Shown: positions 1 through 7,225 of the stretch, in pieces | Position numbering within the stretch: position 1 is the first letter of the stretch | How the letters are laid out: each line of letters begins with the position of its first letter | Assembly (NCBI GenBank): GCA_946482635.1 | Contig: CAMLSG010000199.1 | Location: 1 to 10,093 of the forward strand | Reading direction: 5' to 3' | From: an uncultured Duganella sp. | GTDB taxonomy: Bacteria; Pseudomonadota; Gammaproteobacteria; Burkholderiales; Burkholderiaceae | DNA: 10,093 nt | Translations under genes and position numbers: made by a program | Notes under the pieces: model-generated | Databases searched by the model: none | Seen by the model: the letters and a program-made list of their open reading frames with translations, nothing else | What the model was told of the DNA's origin: nothing

Positions 1-713
1 GTCACGGCCGAGCCGACGAAGAAGGCGATGTCGGTGAACTGCGCCGGCGGCAGGAAGTTGCCCAAGTCCTTGCTCGCCACCATGTCGACCACCTTGCCGG
101 CACCACCCGCCAGGTCGGCGGAGAAGAAGGCAATCACGGACAGTCCCACCACCAGCACGATCATCTGGATAAAGTCCGTCCAGGCCACCGCCAGGAAACC
201 GCCGATCACCACGTAGATCAGCACCGCCAGGGTGCCGACAATCATGCCTGCGGTTTCCGACATGGCGCCATTGGTCAGCACGGAGAACACCAGGCCCAGG
301 GCAGTAATCTGCGCCGCCACCCAGCCCAGGTAGGAAATGATGATGGCGACCGAGCAGAACACCTCGATGCCCTTGCCGAAGCGCTGGCGGTAGAAGTCGC
401 CGATGGTCAGCAGGTTGAGCTTGTACAGGCGGGCCGCGAAGAACATGCCGACCAGGATCAGGCAGGTACCGGCGCCAAACGGGTCTTCCACGATGGCGTT
501 CAGGCCGCCCTGCACGAACTTGGCAGGAATGCCCATCACGGTTTCCGCGCCAAACCAGGTGGCAAACGTTGTCGTAACCACCATAATCAGCGGCAGGCTG
601 CGGCCGGCCACCGCGAAGTCGGTCGTATTCTTGATGCGGGTACCGGCCCACACGCCAAGGCCAAGCGTGCCCAGCAGGTACAGCACAACAAAGGAAATCA
701 GGGTGATGTTCAT
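1..713 (-). CDS. Sodium:solute symporter (SSS family), N-terminal part
   Basis: This is the N-terminal 237 residues of an inner-membrane secondary transporter that should use a sodium gradient to import a small solute; the substrate cannot be told from the sequence. The gene leaves the window at base 1, so roughly half of a typical SSS protein is missing. Visible family features are a first helix at about residues 4-24, the GRSLP segment (37-41) before helix two, a TTTFATWFGAETVMG stretch (47-61), LLTIGDFYRQRFG (101-113) and GGFLAVAWTDFIQ (171-183). The last corresponds to the conserved loop/helix of PutP-type symporters. About six hydrophobic helices are visible. The ATG at 713-711 is chosen because helix one starts right after it and a GGAG lies 11 bases upstream. 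It is separated from the FGE-like gene by 113 bases holding a good promoter, so it is probably its own transcription unit. Family assignment is confident; substrate unknown. Confidence 0.93.
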   Translation of the reverse strand, partial: MNITLISFVVLYLLGTLGLGVWAGTRIKNTTDFAVAGRSLPLIMVVTTTFATWFGAETVMGIPAKFVQGGLNAIVEDPFGAGTCLILVGMFFAARLYKLNLLTIGDFYRQRFGKGIEVFCSVAIIISYLGWVAAQITALGLVFSVLTNGAMSETAGMIVGTLAVLIYVVIGGFLAVAWTDFIQMIVLVVGLSVIAFFSADLAGGAGKVVDMVASKDLGNFLPPAQFTDIAFFVGSAV

Positions 714-826
714 CGCGGCGAAAACTCCGGCTCCAAGCGGCAAATTTCGCGATTATAGCTGCAAGAACTTCGGCTGAATCAAGAAATTAGCGCTTTTTAC
801 ACATCACCCTGACAATCTACAACACC
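714..826 (-). promoter_or_regulatory. Promoter and leader of the symporter gene
   Basis: Read on the minus strand, this intergenic region carries a perfect TATAAT at 757-752, with TTGATT (four of six matches to the sigma-70 -35 box) at 782-777. The 19-base spacer is slightly long. Transcription would start near 745, giving a leader of about 32 bases with a GGAG 11 bases before the ATG. No U-tract hairpin is visible that would terminate the upstream FGE-like gene, so read-through is possible. The -10 box is strong; the -35 assignment is weak. Confidence 0.55.
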
Positions 827-1852
827 TCAGCGGCCAGCAGTCCTCCGCGCCCCGGCGGCACGCGCTTGCGCCAGCTCCCGTTCGAAAGCGACAGCGCTGG
901 GAGCCGCTGCCTGCTGGCCATCCAGCGCCAGGCGAAAGCCCTCGCCGAGGCTGCTCCGATTGTCCGGACTGGCGTGGCCGCGCAGGCTCAGCGACAGTTG
1001 CGGAAGGTTGGCGCCATAGGACGCTCCACGGGTAATCTGCATGCGCTCTTCGCCTTCCTTGCACTGGCTGGTCCAGGCCGAGCCGTCTGCCGGCGCTCCC
1101 TGATAATCATTGTGCTGGCAATCCTCGACATATTCGGCAACGTTGCCCAACATATCATAGAGGCCGAAAGCATTTGGCTTGTAGGACCCTACCGCCGCCG
1201 TGTAAGGCGCCTGGTCGTCGCACGACGGGACCTTGCGCTCCCAGCCCAGGTCGCGCGCAAACGCCACTTGGCCGCTGACATCGAAGCCGTTGCCATAACG
1301 GCACATGCTGTCCGGCTTGCCGTCGCCCGGATAGTCCCCGGTGACGCCGGCACGGGCGGCGTATTCCCACTCCGCTTCACTCGGCAGGCGGTAATGCTTG
1401 CCGGTGGCCTTGGACAGCCATTGGGCATAGGCCTGGGCATCTTGCCAACTGACACACATGACCGGATGGTAGTCGGACGGCGCGTATTGCGGGCTGTTCC
1501 AGCGGCCGGGCGCCGGGGTAAGCGGAGCGTCCGGGAAGGCTCCGGCACCGGGCTTGACCCACTTCCAGCATTCGCCAGGTGCACCACCGGCCTGGTAGCC
1601 CGTGGCGTCGACGAATTGGCGGAACTGCTTGACCGTTACCTCATATTTCGACAGTTGGAAGGATTTGACGCTGACCTGGTGTTGCGGGGCCGAGGAAATC
1701 ATCTGGCCATCGGATGGTGGCGACTGCGGGTCGCCCATCAGGAATTTGCCGGCAGGGATGCTGGCCATCGGCGGTTCGATCGGCTGGGCCGCCATAGCGG
1801 ACTGCGACAACAAGGCCACGACGGCCAGGCCGGCTTGGGTAATAAGTCTCAT
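827..1852 (-). CDS. Secreted FGE-sulfatase-fold (SUMF1-like) protein lacking the catalytic cysteines
   Basis: A 341-residue protein with an apparent Sec signal peptide (residues 1-21, ending SAMA), so it should be periplasmic or exported. The rest is a full FGE-sulfatase domain: SIPAGKFLMGD (31-41), YEVTVKQFRQFVDATGY (70-86), HPVMCVSWQDAQAYAQWLS (129-147), YRLPSEAEWEYAARAG (154-169), NAFGLYDMLGNVAEY (227-241), RGASY (275-279) and GFRLAL (305-310). True formylglycine-generating enzymes have a copper-binding catalytic cysteine pair just after the RGGS-type motif. Here residues 275-300 contain no cysteine, and the usual GNVWEW is GNVAEY. Six cysteines (95, 133, 184, 211, 245, 264) lie elsewhere and could form disulfides. 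Sulfatase activation is therefore unlikely, and no sulfatase gene is in view. FGE-fold proteins without that chemistry exist (PvdO in pyoverdine maturation is periplasmic and FGE-like), but nothing here links it to siderophores. The ATG at 1852 has an AGAGG five to six bases upstream. The last 30 residues are Ala/Arg-rich and outside the domain. Confidence 0.92.
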   Translation of the reverse strand: MRLITQAGLAVVALLSQSAMAAQPIEPPMASIPAGKFLMGDPQSPPSDGQMISSAPQHQVSVKSFQLSKYEVTVKQFRQFVDATGYQAGGAPGECWKWVKPGAGAFPDAPLTPAPGRWNSPQYAPSDYHPVMCVSWQDAQAYAQWLSKATGKHYRLPSEAEWEYAARAGVTGDYPGDGKPDSMCRYGNGFDVSGQVAFARDLGWERKVPSCDDQAPYTAAVGSYKPNAFGLYDMLGNVAEYVEDCQHNDYQGAPADGSAWTSQCKEGEERMQITRGASYGANLPQLSLSLRGHASPDNRSSLGEGFRLALDGQQAAAPSAVAFERELAQARAAGARRTAGR

Positions 1853-1896
1853 GCATTCCTCTTCAATAGATGATCCAACTCTACGGTTGGAATGCA
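1852..1896 (-). promoter_or_regulatory. Two mutually exclusive inverted repeats covering the ribosome-binding site of the FGE-like gene
   Basis: In the minus-strand transcript, TGCATTCC (1896-1889) is perfectly complementary to GGAATGCA (1859-1852), which includes the end of the Shine-Dalgarno and the first base of the ATG. Pairing would hide the start site. A second perfect repeat, TCCAAC (1891-1886) with GTTGGA (1879-1874) around a six-base loop, shares three bases with the first arm, so the two helices cannot form fully together. The compact hairpin would leave the start site open. This geometry is seen directly; a regulatory role is inference. There is no U-tract, so it does not look like an intrinsic terminator. 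Confidence 0.4.
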
Positions 1897-1908
1897 GGCA
1901 CTATCGGC

Positions 1909-3087
1909 TCAGGCGGGCTGTTTGTCGTCCTGGCCGATCGGCGCGGACATGCCGCCAGCTTGTTTGCGCCACTGGGAAGGCGGCATGCCGGTCACTTTCT
2001 TGAACGCGGCATTGAAGGTCGAGCGGCTGTTGAAGCCGGCCGCCAGCGACAGGTCGAGCAGGGAATCGCCGCGCCGCGCCGGATCGGACATCATGCGCTG
2101 CACGTCGGCCACGCGCAGGCCGTTGACGTAGTCATAGAACGTAACGCCTTGAACCTCGTTCAAGTACTGGGACAGGAGTTGCGGCGAGGTGCCGACACGG
2201 TCGGCCAGTTCGGCCAGCGTCAGTTCGGGCTCGCGGTTGTCATGCTGGTGTCCTGCCCGCTGGAGGAGGCGCCGGCCAATTTCTTCGGCTGCGGCCGGAG
2301 TCATGCCGGAACGGGCGTACTTGCCATCCGTGGCCGGCCCAGGCTCTGCCACGGTCCGGGCCGCAGGTTCGCACGCTGGCGCGGTTACGGGTGCAAGCGG
2401 CTCCGATGGAACGGCTTTCTGCCAGCCCGGCACGAACACTGGCACATGGCGCATGCCGAACCAGCCGGCAAAACACAGTACAGCAAGCCGTCCCAGCAAC
2501 AGCACGACGTCCCATGCCCCGCCGAGCAAGGTTGCCGGGAACCAGACGACCAGCAGCACCATCAGGGCAGCTGTGAGGCGGCTGAGCCAGTGCAGGTCGC
2601 GCTGGCGCATGGACGAGAAGTTCTGGCGAACGGCGTGGTGATACTGGCGCAGGCGCCACAGGACGGCCAGGCCATACGCCAGCGTCAGCAACTGCAAGGC
2701 CAGCACAGCGACAAGGAACAACCAATCCGGCGCAACACCCGCGCGCAGCGACACGACCACGCCAAGCCACAGGGGCAGCGGCAACAGGTGCCACGCCTGG
2801 CGCCGGCCTACGCCCAGGCCGGTCATCCCACGGGTGTAGCAATAAAAGGAAGCGCCCAGGCAAGCCAGCGGCAGGTCGAACAGTCCCCAAATTGCCGGAT
2901 ATTGACGGTAAATGCCCGCGCTATAGCAAAAGTCTGCCAGCGCCAGCGAGGCAAAACTGGCGGCAAAGGCGGCCAGCCAGCCGTTGGCAGGACGCCGCCT
3001 GGCCATGGCCAGCAGCGGCGCTGCGAGGAACAATCCGAGCCCGGCGGTGCATAGTTCCAGGCTGGTCGCGATCGGCGTTGCCGCCAT
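1909..3087 (-). CDS. AraC-family transcriptional regulator with N-terminal seven-helix membrane domain
   Basis: A 392-residue membrane-embedded transcription factor. Seven hydrophobic segments fall at about 10-29, 36-57, 64-84, 97-115, 119-146, 168-190 and 193-211, followed by a Pro/Ala-rich linker (about 220-252). A KYARSGM segment (256-262) precedes the C-terminal AraC DNA-binding domain. The first helix-turn-helix is at about 290-311 (LAELADRVGTSPQLLSQYLN). The second is at 342-375 and carries the family signature GFNSRSTFNAAFKKVTGMPP. The layout suggests direct sensing in or across the membrane with DNA binding from the membrane surface; the ligand is unknown. The ATG at 3087 lies three bases after the stop of the upstream envelope-protein gene, so the two are probably co-transcribed and translationally coupled; no good Shine-Dalgarno is seen. 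The FGE-like gene follows 56 bases downstream. The likely targets are its own group of genes, but that is inference. Confidence 0.93.
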   Translation of the reverse strand: MAATPIATSLELCTAGLGLFLAAPLLAMARRRPANGWLAAFAASFASLALADFCYSAGIYRQYPAIWGLFDLPLACLGASFYCYTRGMTGLGVGRRQAWHLLPLPLWLGVVVSLRAGVAPDWLFLVAVLALQLLTLAYGLAVLWRLRQYHHAVRQNFSSMRQRDLHWLSRLTAALMVLLVVWFPATLLGGAWDVVLLLGRLAVLCFAGWFGMRHVPVFVPGWQKAVPSEPLAPVTAPACEPAARTVAEPGPATDGKYARSGMTPAAAEEIGRRLLQRAGHQHDNREPELTLAELADRVGTSPQLLSQYLNEVQGVTFYDYVNGLRVADVQRMMSDPARRGDSLLDLSLAAGFNSRSTFNAAFKKVTGMPPSQWRKQAGGMSAPIGQDDKQPA

Positions 3088-3090
3088 CGT

Positions 3091-3993
3091 TCAGCGTAAC
3101 TTCCCGTAGTTCGGCCAGAATTCAAGCAACAGGAAGGCCTGCAACTCCTTCTCGTCTTCCTTGCGCGCGCTCATCGGCACATTGCGGCCCAGGCGATGCG
3201 ACTCCCAGACAAAGTCGCCCGGCTTCTCCTTGCGGATCATCTCGATCATCTTCTTGACGATTGCCGTTTCGATATCTTTTTCCGAACCCTGGTCGACGTG
3301 GACCTGCTGCTGCCACTGGCGCTTGAAGTTGGTGCTGAAGCCGCGGAACTTGATATCCGCGCCATTGAAGGTCTGGTTGACGATCTGGAAGACACCGCCG
3401 GTGTCGTTGCGCTCGCCATTGGCGTTGCGGCCCTGGGCGCCCATGATATTGGCCATGGCGCGCGCCTTGGCATTGGCGCCGGCATCTTCTTCCTGCGCCG
3501 GCTGTTGCGAATCGCCCTGGCGCGCGCGGCGGCGCTGCTCGATCAGGGCAGCCATGTCCGGCACCGTATCGGGCACCGGCGTCAGCTTGGCCTGCTCTGG
3601 CGGCACGATCTTTTCCTGCGGCTTGATGACCTCGGTGATCGCATTCTTGTTCGGCGGCAGGTAGGCGCGCGAGGAGCGCGGCGTTTCCTTGGACGGCTTC
3701 GCCTTCGGCTGCGACTTGGGCTTGGGCTGCGGCGCCGGCTTGCCCGGCGGAGTGATATAGACCATCTCGCCGGCCTTGGATGGCGGGGTCAGGTCGATCT
3801 TTTCCTTGGGCTTGATGAAATAGATGAGCACCACCAGCAGGTGCAGGGCGATGGTAAAGGCAATACCCCAGCGGTTAGGCTTGCTCGCACCATATTCGAG
3901 CACCTTGTCCTGCGGCCACGGCTGGCCGCAGGTCGGGCAGGTATGCCCGTCGTGGGCCGCAAGTTCGGCGTGGGAATGGGTGTACTGGTGCAA
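3091..3993 (-). CDS. TonB-like single-span envelope protein with His/Cys-rich N-terminal tail, function unknown
   Basis: A 300-residue protein I do not recognise as a named family. The N-terminal 23 residues carry five histidines (2, 6, 8, 14, 17) and a CPTC pair (19, 22), a plausible metal site of the HxxHxCxxC type. One hydrophobic span follows at about 43-60. After it come KPKEK and a Pro/Lys-rich stalk (about 67-135), as in TonB or TolA proteins, then an Arg/Gln/Ala-rich stretch (about 150-195). The C-terminal region (about 199-300) has the motifs NQTFNGADIKFRGFS and FVWESHRLGR. It does not show a recognisable TonB C-terminal motif. Predicted topology puts the Cys/His tail in the cytoplasm and the rest in the periplasm. 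The start is TTG at 3993-3991: an in-frame TAA lies four codons upstream and no ATG start is available. A GTG at codon 31 would remove the metal motif. The gene ends three bases before the membrane AraC regulator. TonB-like coupling is a guess from layout only. Confidence 0.8.
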   Translation of the reverse strand: MHQYTHSHAELAAHDGHTCPTCGQPWPQDKVLEYGASKPNRWGIAFTIALHLLVVLIYFIKPKEKIDLTPPSKAGEMVYITPPGKPAPQPKPKSQPKAKPSKETPRSSRAYLPPNKNAITEVIKPQEKIVPPEQAKLTPVPDTVPDMAALIEQRRRARQGDSQQPAQEEDAGANAKARAMANIMGAQGRNANGERNDTGGVFQIVNQTFNGADIKFRGFSTNFKRQWQQQVHVDQGSEKDIETAIVKKMIEMIRKEKPGDFVWESHRLGRNVPMSARKEDEKELQAFLLLEFWPNYGKLR

Positions 3994-4087
3994 GATATTG
4001 GCTTTTTACTGAAGATGCTGGGGTGGAAGCTTACCGACTTTCGCCCTTGACGAATGTTACAGGTTGTAAGCGCCGCCCCGCATATTA
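3994..4087 (-). other. Intergenic region after the RND pump operon, with nested inverted repeats
   Basis: This 94-base gap holds no gene. A perfect six-base inverted repeat (GCTTAC at 4029-4034, GTAAGC at 4066-4071) encloses a shorter one (TTCG at 4040-4043, CGAA at 4051-4054). No U-tract follows, so it is not a convincing intrinsic terminator; it might be an operator or nothing. A TAATAT at 4087-4082 (minus strand) has no good -35 partner. Whether the downstream gene has its own promoter or is read through from the pump operon is unresolved. Confidence 0.3.
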
Positions 4088-7000
4088 TCAGTGTTTGGCC
4101 GCTTTGACGGCCCTGAGCTCGACCGGCTGCACGGCGTCCGTGGCAGATCCGTCATCCAGGTCTTCATCCTTCATCGGGCCGCTGCCCGAGTATTTATCCA
4201 GGAACAGGTAAATCACGGGCGTGATGTACAGGGTAATCACCTGGGAGAACAGCAGGCCGCCAATGACCGCCAGGCCCAGCGGCTGGCGCAGTTCGGCGCC
4301 CGCCCCCAAGCCCAGCGCGATCGGCAAGGCGCCCATCAGGGCCGCCAGCGTGGTCATCATGATCGGGCGGAAGCGCAGGATGCAGGCTTCGCGGATGGCA
4401 TCCATCGGCGCCTTGCCCTCCTCCCGCTGCGCCACCAGGGCGAAGTCGATCATCATGATCGCGTTCTTCTTGACGATACCGATCAGCATCAGGATGCCGA
4501 TGATGGCAATCATGGTCAGGTCCATCTTGAAGATCCACAGCGTCAGCAGCGCGCCCACTGCCGCGGACGGCAGGCCGGCCAGGATGGTCAGCGGGTGGAT
4601 ATAGCTTTCGTACAGCACGCCCAGCAGCACGTAGATCACGCCCAGCGCCGCCACGATCAGGATCAGCTGGCTGCTTTGGGAATCCTTGAACACGGCCGCA
4701 TCGCCGCCGTAGCTGGTGATGATCGAGGCCGGCAGGCCCATCTGCATGCCCATCTTTTCGATCTTGGCGGTGGCATTGCCCAGCGGGACGTCCGGCGCCA
4801 AGTTGAAGGAAATGGTGATCGCCTGCAACTGGCCCTGGTGGTTGACCGAGGTTGGGCCCACCGTGCGCTCGACGCTGGCAAAGCTCGACAGCTGCACCAG
4901 CTGGCCGCTGCTGTTACGCACTGACAGCTTGGTCAGCGAATCGTCGAACTGGCGGTCTTCGGTGGCCGCTTCCAGGATCACGAAATAACTGGCGGCCGAA
5001 GAATAAATGGTCGACACCTGGCGCTCGCCGAAGGCCAGGTAGAGCGCGGTACGCACGTCGGCCAGCTTGACGCCCAGCATATTGGCCTTGTCGCGGTCGA
5101 TCTTCAGTTGCGCCTGCAGGCCGCGGTTCTGCGAATCGCTGGTCACGTCGCGGAAATCGGTATCGGCCCGCATCTGGTCCAGGAACTTGGCGGCCCAGTC
5201 GTTCAGCGCATCCGGGCTGACCGATTGCAGCGTGTACTGGTAGCGGCTCTTCGAGGGGCGGCCGCCAAGCTGCAGGTTCTGCACCGGGCTCAGGTAAACC
5301 TGGATGCCGGCAATCTTTTTCGTTTCCTTGCGCAGGCTATCCAGCACCTCGGTCATCTTCTTGCGCTCGCCGCGCGGCTTCAGCACGATGAACATGCGGC
5401 CGGTATTGCCGCCGCTCGTGAACGACGTCACGTCCTTGATATTGGGATTGGCCTGGATCGTGGCTGCCACCTTTTCCTGCAGCTCCAGCATGGCGGAGGT
5501 GGAAATGTCTTCCGACGCTTCGGTATTCACGCGGATCTGCCCCAGGTCTTCCTCGGGGAAGAAGCCTTTCGGGATCGCGATGTACAGCCAGGCGGTCAGC
5601 GCGAACGTGCCGATGGCGATGCCCAGCACCACGAAGCGGTGATGCAGGGCCAGGTCCAGCGTGCGCGCATAGGCGTCGCGCGTGGCATGGAAGGCGCGCT
5701 CGAAGTGGCGGCCGATGAAGGTATCGTCGCCCGAAGTCTCATGCGAGTCGGCCGGCATGAAGCGCGAAGCCAGCATCGGCACCAGGGTCAGCGACACGAT
5801 CGCCGACACCAGCACCGACAGGCCGACCACCACCGCGAATTCGTGGAACATCAGGCCCATCACGCCGGGCATGAAGAAGATCGGAATGAACACCGCCACC
5901 AGCGAAATCGAGATCGAAACAATGGTGAAGCCCATCTCTTTCGAACCGACCAGCGCCGCCTGCAAAGGCTTCTTGCCCAGTTCGATATGGCGCACGATGT
6001 TTTCCAGCACCACGATCGCATCGTCGACCACCAGGCCCACTGCCAGCGTGATGCCGAGCAGGGACACGTTGTCCAGGCTGTAGCCCAGCGCGTACAGCAG
6101 CGACAGCGCGCCGAGCAGCGAGATCGGCATGGTGACGGCCGGGATGAAGGTGGCAGCCAGGCGGCGCAGGAACAGGAAGATCACCAGCACCACCAGCACC
6201 ACCGTCAGCGCCAGCGTCAGGTTCACGTCGTGGATCGCTTCGCGAATGGAGACCGAGCGGTCGTTGACCAGGTTGATCGACACCGATTCCGGCAACTGGG
6301 CGCGGAAGCGCGGCAGCAGCTTGCGCACCGCATCGACCACCTGCACGGTGTTGGCATCGGGCTGGCGTTGTACCAGCAGCACGATGGCACGCTCGCCGTT
6401 GTAGCTGCCGGCAGCCTTGATCGACTGGTAGCTGTCTTCCACCGTCGCCACTTCCTTCAGGCGCACCGGCTGGCCATTGCGCGTGGCGATGATCAGGTCG
6501 GCGAAATCGGCGGCGCGCATCAGCTGGGCATTGCCCTGGATGGTCAGGGTCTGGCTCGGGCCGTCGATGGTGCCGAGCGGCGTGTTGGCGTTGGCGGCCT
6601 TGATGGCGGCCTGCAGCTCGTCGAGCGTCAGGTTGCGCGAGTTCATCAGGTCCGGCTTGGCGCGCACGCGCACGGCAAAGCGCTTCTGGCCGTTGACCGA
6701 GACCTGGGCCACGCCCGGCAGCGTCGACAGGTTGGGCGCCACCAGGTTTTCCGCGTAATCGTTGAGCTCGGACAGGCTCAGCGATGGCGAGGTCATGGTG
6801 GCGAACAGCACCGGCGCATCGGCCGGGTTGACCTTGCGGTAGGACGGCAGGTCCGTCATTTCCTGCGGCAGCGAGCGCTGGGCGCGCAGCAGCGCCGCCT
6901 GCACGTCGACGGCCGCTTCGTTGACGTTGATCGACGGGTCGAATTCCAGCGTCAGCGAGGTATTGCCCAGCGTGCTGGTGGAGGTGATCATCGACAGGCC

Positions 7001-7225
7001 GCCGATGGTCGAGAATTGTTTTTCCAGCGGCAGCGCAACCGACGATGCCATGGTTTCCGGCGAGGCGCCCGGCAGGTCGGCGCTGACGTTGATGACCGGG
7101 GTGTTGTAGCTCGGCAGTGCGGCGACGGGAATGTGGGAATAGGCCAGCACGCCCGCCAGGATCAGGCTCAACGAGAGCAGCACCACCATGACGGGGCGCC
7201 GGATACTCAGCTCGGAAAGGTTCAT
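4088..7225 (-). CDS. RND efflux permease, MdtB/MdtC-like (HAE1 family)
   Basis: A 1045-residue inner-membrane pump, the usual length for AcrB-type transporters, expected to drive drugs or other hydrophobic compounds outward using the proton gradient. It shows the family's internal duplication. The first helix follows an IRRPV start (8-12). LPGASPETMASSVALPLEK (51-69) and YRKVNPADAP (129-138) are typical of the MdtB/MdtC branch, as is PRGERKKM at 617-624. The proton-relay acids D401 and D402 lie in GLVVDDAIVVLENI (397-410), and the paired lysine is in GIVKKNAIMMIDFA (916-929). No key residue is missing. The ATG overlaps the stop of the adaptor gene in an ATGA, and an AAGGG lies about nine bases upstream, so the two are translationally coupled. 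E. coli MdtB and MdtC work as a heteromer; here there is only one permease, so it presumably forms a homotrimer. The substrate cannot be deduced. The last 35 residues are charged and variable. Confidence 0.97.
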   Translation of the reverse strand: MNLSELSIRRPVMVVLLSLSLILAGVLAYSHIPVAALPSYNTPVINVSADLPGASPETMASSVALPLEKQFSTIGGLSMITSTSTLGNTSLTLEFDPSINVNEAAVDVQAALLRAQRSLPQEMTDLPSYRKVNPADAPVLFATMTSPSLSLSELNDYAENLVAPNLSTLPGVAQVSVNGQKRFAVRVRAKPDLMNSRNLTLDELQAAIKAANANTPLGTIDGPSQTLTIQGNAQLMRAADFADLIIATRNGQPVRLKEVATVEDSYQSIKAAGSYNGERAIVLLVQRQPDANTVQVVDAVRKLLPRFRAQLPESVSINLVNDRSVSIREAIHDVNLTLALTVVLVVLVIFLFLRRLAATFIPAVTMPISLLGALSLLYALGYSLDNVSLLGITLAVGLVVDDAIVVLENIVRHIELGKKPLQAALVGSKEMGFTIVSISISLVAVFIPIFFMPGVMGLMFHEFAVVVGLSVLVSAIVSLTLVPMLASRFMPADSHETSGDDTFIGRHFERAFHATRDAYARTLDLALHHRFVVLGIAIGTFALTAWLYIAIPKGFFPEEDLGQIRVNTEASEDISTSAMLELQEKVAATIQANPNIKDVTSFTSGGNTGRMFIVLKPRGERKKMTEVLDSLRKETKKIAGIQVYLSPVQNLQLGGRPSKSRYQYTLQSVSPDALNDWAAKFLDQMRADTDFRDVTSDSQNRGLQAQLKIDRDKANMLGVKLADVRTALYLAFGERQVSTIYSSAASYFVILEAATEDRQFDDSLTKLSVRNSSGQLVQLSSFASVERTVGPTSVNHQGQLQAITISFNLAPDVPLGNATAKIEKMGMQMGLPASIITSYGGDAAVFKDSQSSQLILIVAALGVIYVLLGVLYESYIHPLTILAGLPSAAVGALLTLWIFKMDLTMIAIIGILMLIGIVKKNAIMMIDFALVAQREEGKAPMDAIREACILRFRPIMMTTLAALMGALPIALGLGAGAELRQPLGLAVIGGLLFSQVITLYITPVIYLFLDKYSGSGPMKDEDLDDGSATDAVQPVELRAVKAAKH

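Noticed and set aside
403..777. Plus-strand open frame opposite the symporter start
   Set aside because: The minus strand reads a coherent sodium:solute symporter through to the window edge, with a promoter and ribosome-binding site.
827..1852. Naming the FGE-like gene as a sulfatase-maturating enzyme
   Set aside because: The catalytic cysteine pair is absent and there is no sulfatase gene in view.
866..1873. Plus-strand open frame opposite the FGE-like gene
   Set aside because: The minus-strand frame has a signal peptide and complete FGE-fold motifs; the plus-strand frame has none.
1874..1891. Hairpin TCCAAC/GTTGGA as an intrinsic terminator after the AraC gene
   Set aside because: The stem is only six pairs and no run of U follows on the transcript; a leader structure fits better.
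1870..3054. Plus-strand open frame of 394 codons opposite the AraC regulator
   Set aside because: Shadow of a well-supported gene; the product is Gln/Arg/His-rich with no recognisable domain.
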